The notes below the pieces were generated by a model. That model saw nothing but the letters and a program-made list of their open reading frames with translations. It made no database searches and was not told the DNA's origin. Position numbers and translations under genes: made by a program. From positions 4,588,001-4,652,000 of the forward strand of contig NZ_CP068771.1 in NCBI RefSeq assembly GCF_018336935.1: a DNA stretch of 64,000 nucleotides. Reading direction: 5' to 3'. This document shows positions 62,045-64,000 of this stretch, piece after piece (the first letter of the stretch is position 1; the number at the start of each line of letters is the position of its first letter). This stretch comes from Serratia plymuthica. GTDB taxonomy: Bacteria; Pseudomonadota; Gammaproteobacteria; Enterobacterales; Enterobacteriaceae.

Positions 62045-62941
62045 ATGCTTAACCTGCAGCGTCTGGCTATTTTCGTGGCGGTGGTGGACGCCGGGAGTTT
62101 TACCGCTGCGGCGGTGACGCTCGGGCAAACCAAGGCGGTGGTAAGTTTCAACATCAAACAGCTGGAGAGCGAACTGGGCGTGTCGCTGCTGGTGCGCAGC
62201 ACCCGGCGGCTGGCGCTGACCGATGCCGGCGAGCGATTTTATCAGCGTTGTTTGCGGCTGTTGCAGGATGCGGAAAACGTGCTGGACGATGTGCGCCGCG
62301 ATCACCACGGATTGAGCGGCGTGTTGCGTATCACCACCACGCCGGAATATGGCGCTCAGGTGGTGGTGCCGGCGCTGGCGGCATTTTCACAGTTGCATCC
62401 GCGTTTGCGCATTCAGCACGTTTCTTCCTCTTACCATGCCGACCTGATTTCGGAACGGTTCGACGTGGCTATCCGGCTAGGGCAACTGGCGGACTCCAGC
62501 CACCGTGCCGCGCTGATCGACAGCTTTGCCATTCTGCCTGTCGCAGCGCCGGATTATCTGGCCCGTCACCCGGTCGGATCGTTGGCGCAACTGGCGCAGG
62601 CGCAGTGGATCGCCCACAGCCGCCTCAGTTCGCCGCTGAGCTGGCAGGTGATTACCCCGCAGCGGCAGGCGGTGCTGTTCAAGGTTGAAGACGCCGCCAC
62701 GCTGATGGGCGACAGCGCCGCCGCGCTGCTGGCGTTTGCCCTGCATGGCGCTGGGGTAGCGCTGCTGCCCGAATGGTTGGTAAGCCCAGCCATCGCCGAA
62801 GGCAAGCTGTGCGCGTTACTGGCGGACCATCAGTTTCCCGCGCAAAGCATTTATGCGTTGTACCCAAATACTCGCCACGTGCCGGAAAAGGTGCGGGCGT
62901 TTATTGATTTCCTGCGCGAGCGGGTAGCCACGGGCGGATAA
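62045..62941 (+). CDS. LysR-family regulator divergent from MFS/NTF2 operon
   Basis: A 298-residue LysR regulator, start ATG at 62045 after AAAGGG; the frame is open upstream but covers the promoter. The helix-turn-helix is SFTAAAVTLGQTKAVVSFNIKQLESELG (about 18-45), and the effector domain starts near 90 (SGVLRITTTPEYGAQVVVPAL). The likely target is the divergent MFS operon. Its last 41 bases overlap the end of the convergent hydrolase gene. Confidence 0.9.
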   Translation: MLNLQRLAIFVAVVDAGSFTAAAVTLGQTKAVVSFNIKQLESELGVSLLVRSTRRLALTDAGERFYQRCLRLLQDAENVLDDVRRDHHGLSGVLRITTTPEYGAQVVVPALAAFSQLHPRLRIQHVSSSYHADLISERFDVAIRLGQLADSSHRAALIDSFAILPVAAPDYLARHPVGSLAQLAQAQWIAHSRLSSPLSWQVITPQRQAVLFKVEDAATLMGDSAAALLAFALHGAGVALLPEWLVSPAIAEGKLCALLADHQFPAQSIYALYPNTRHVPEKVRAFIDFLRERVATGG

Positions 62942-63938
62942 ACGCCAGGATAGCCGCCAACGTTTGTCGGTGCACCGCTTCGCGCTGTTCACCGGAAGCG
63001 GCGCACAGCATTTCACCGTCGCCTTCTTCCTGCAGTATTTGTCGCCCGTTGGGCCGGCAAAGCGGCAGAAAATCAAAATGATTGCCGCCGGTCAGCTTGA
63101 GCGCGCGGATCGGCTGCCGCCCGGCGTACGCGGCCAGTGCCGCGCCGCCAAGGCTTTGTTGCCGGTTGCCAGGCAAGTAGCGTTGCGGCTCGACGATCAG
63201 CAGCGGCGCGCCGAGCCGATGCAGGCTGTCCGGTAACAGATAGGGTGCCATAGCGGGATCGAGCGCGACGGCAAAGCGGATGCGCGGGTCCCTGTAGTCG
63301 GCGTCAAACCGCCCGGTGGGGAGTTGGGCCAGGTCAACCTTTGCCTGAGTATAAAACTGGCAGTCAGGTGACTGAGGGCGTTGGCGACAACCGGCGATAA
63401 AGTCGGTCAGCCTGATCCTGCCGCCGAGGGCGGCAATGGCGCTGTAGCCGCCCTTGGAGTGGCCGATAACGCCGATCGCCTGACGATTGATTGCCTGGCT
63501 CCAGCGGGGATCGTCGGTGATGGCGTCAATTAATGCGGAAATATCGCCGGTCTGTAGCCACAGTTGGGCGGAAAGCGCAGGAATCGAGTGACCGGTGGTG
63601 CTGCCTGGATGATTGGCCGCCACCACCACGGCACCCTGCTGAACCAGCGCTGCCGCCAGCCAAGCCTGGCTGGTGTTGTTGCCGCCGCTGCCGTGGCTGA
63701 GCACGATCAGCGGGAAACGTCCCTTGGCCACCGGCGCTTCCGGCTGGCTTTCGATACCGGTAAATACCGGGTTTTCCCCGACCTGCCGAGGCGTGCCTGC
63801 GGCTAAGGTCGGGTAATAAATGCGGCTCGCCAACTGGCGTGCGCCGGTCTGAAATATCTCATCATGGGTGGCGACCCGGTAAGTGGCGGCATTAGCCATT
63901 CCACACAGCAGCAACCACAGAAACAGCGCTCTTTTCAT
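62901..63938 (-). CDS. Exported alpha/beta hydrolase
   Basis: A 345-residue hydrolase with a signal peptide (about 1-18, ending ANA). The nucleophile motif GHSKGG puts the serine at 161; SHGSGG at 81-86 matches the oxyanion turn and GGNHFDFLP near the C-terminus supplies the likely catalytic histidine. It resembles platelet-activating-factor acetylhydrolase/dienelactone hydrolase types. Four cysteines in the second half are consistent with periplasmic disulfides. The substrate is unknown. It converges on the LysR gene with a 41-base overlap. Confidence 0.85.
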   Translation of the reverse strand: MKRALFLWLLLCGMANAATYRVATHDEIFQTGARQLASRIYYPTLAAGTPRQVGENPVFTGIESQPEAPVAKGRFPLIVLSHGSGGNNTSQAWLAAALVQQGAVVVAANHPGSTTGHSIPALSAQLWLQTGDISALIDAITDDPRWSQAINRQAIGVIGHSKGGYSAIAALGGRIRLTDFIAGCRQRPQSPDCQFYTQAKVDLAQLPTGRFDADYRDPRIRFAVALDPAMAPYLLPDSLHRLGAPLLIVEPQRYLPGNRQQSLGGAALAAYAGRQPIRALKLTGGNHFDFLPLCRPNGRQILQEEGDGEMLCAASGEQREAVHRQTLAAILAFIRPWLPARAGNQ

Positions 63939-64000
63939 TTTTACTCCTCAAGGTGTATGCCAATGCGCAGAGGCTGGCATTTGCCGCTTCATCCGGCGAC

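Overview
The window looks like the chromosome of a Serratia species. It carries a complete enterobacterial rRNA operon, enterobacterial gene content in conserved order, and ERIC-type palindromes of the kind common in Serratia and Yersinia. The 16S variable regions look closer to the liquefaciens/plymuthica/proteamaculans/fonticola side of the genus than to S. marcescens; this is from memory of those sequences and needs an alignment.

Layout. (1) 1-15737 follows the E. coli dnaE-to-gmhB segment: dnaE (3' end), accA, ldcC, a VOC gene, tilS, a small c-type cytochrome that I do not place in E. coli, rof/yaeP, yaeQ, arfB, nlpE, proS, trmO, rcsF, metNIQ behind a MetJ operator, and gmhB. (2) 15738-21390 is an rRNA operon: promoters P1 and P2, boxA, 16S, tRNA-Ile, tRNA-Ala, 23S, 5S, terminator. 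Its left flank (gmhB) is that of E. coli rrnH and its right flank (kgtP) is that of E. coli rrnG, so the operon sits on an ancient rearrangement joint. (3) 21593-30340 follows kgtP-yfiM-pssA-patZ-tapT-trxC-yfiF. (4) 30350-42577 is the emr/proU block: emrB, emrA, an outer-membrane efflux lipoprotein absent from the E. coli operon, emrR, a decayed ygaZ, a YgaY-like MFS gene with a divergent LysR gene, two tandem proX genes, proW and proV. (5) 42895-51886 is a lineage-specific block inserted between proV and nrdF, which are neighbours in E. coli: a CitA/CitB-type two-component system with a CitS/MaeN-type carboxylate symporter, a patatin-like phospholipase, an exported metallo-beta-lactamase-fold hydrolase, a LysR/SDR divergent pair, a DUF1289 gene and a ribbon-helix-helix/ParE toxin-antitoxin pair. 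(6) 51899-58273 is nrdHIEF behind two NrdR boxes, an AhpD-like gene divergent from a MocR regulator, and ygaM. (7) 58397-63938 is accessory: a NicO-family metal exporter, the acid-shock gene asr with a downstream ydgU-like microprotein, an MFS/NTF2 operon divergent from a LysR gene across a 19-bp perfect palindrome, and a secreted alpha/beta hydrolase.

How the genes fit together. Several sets form clear units: methionine uptake (metNIQ/MetJ), glycine-betaine uptake with duplicated binding proteins (proVW-proX-proX), a multidrug efflux operon with its own outer-membrane channel (emrR-omf-emrAB), the class Ib ribonucleotide reductase (nrdHIEF), and di/tricarboxylate sensing with uptake. Three ERIC-family copies lie at gene ends or inside an operon, and a deleted copy supplies the last codons of the sensor kinase.

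Limits. I found no CRISPR array, prophage, transposase or recognisable new defence system. The block between proV and nrdF is the most lineage-specific part. Comparisons with E. coli and other species are from memory, not from a search.
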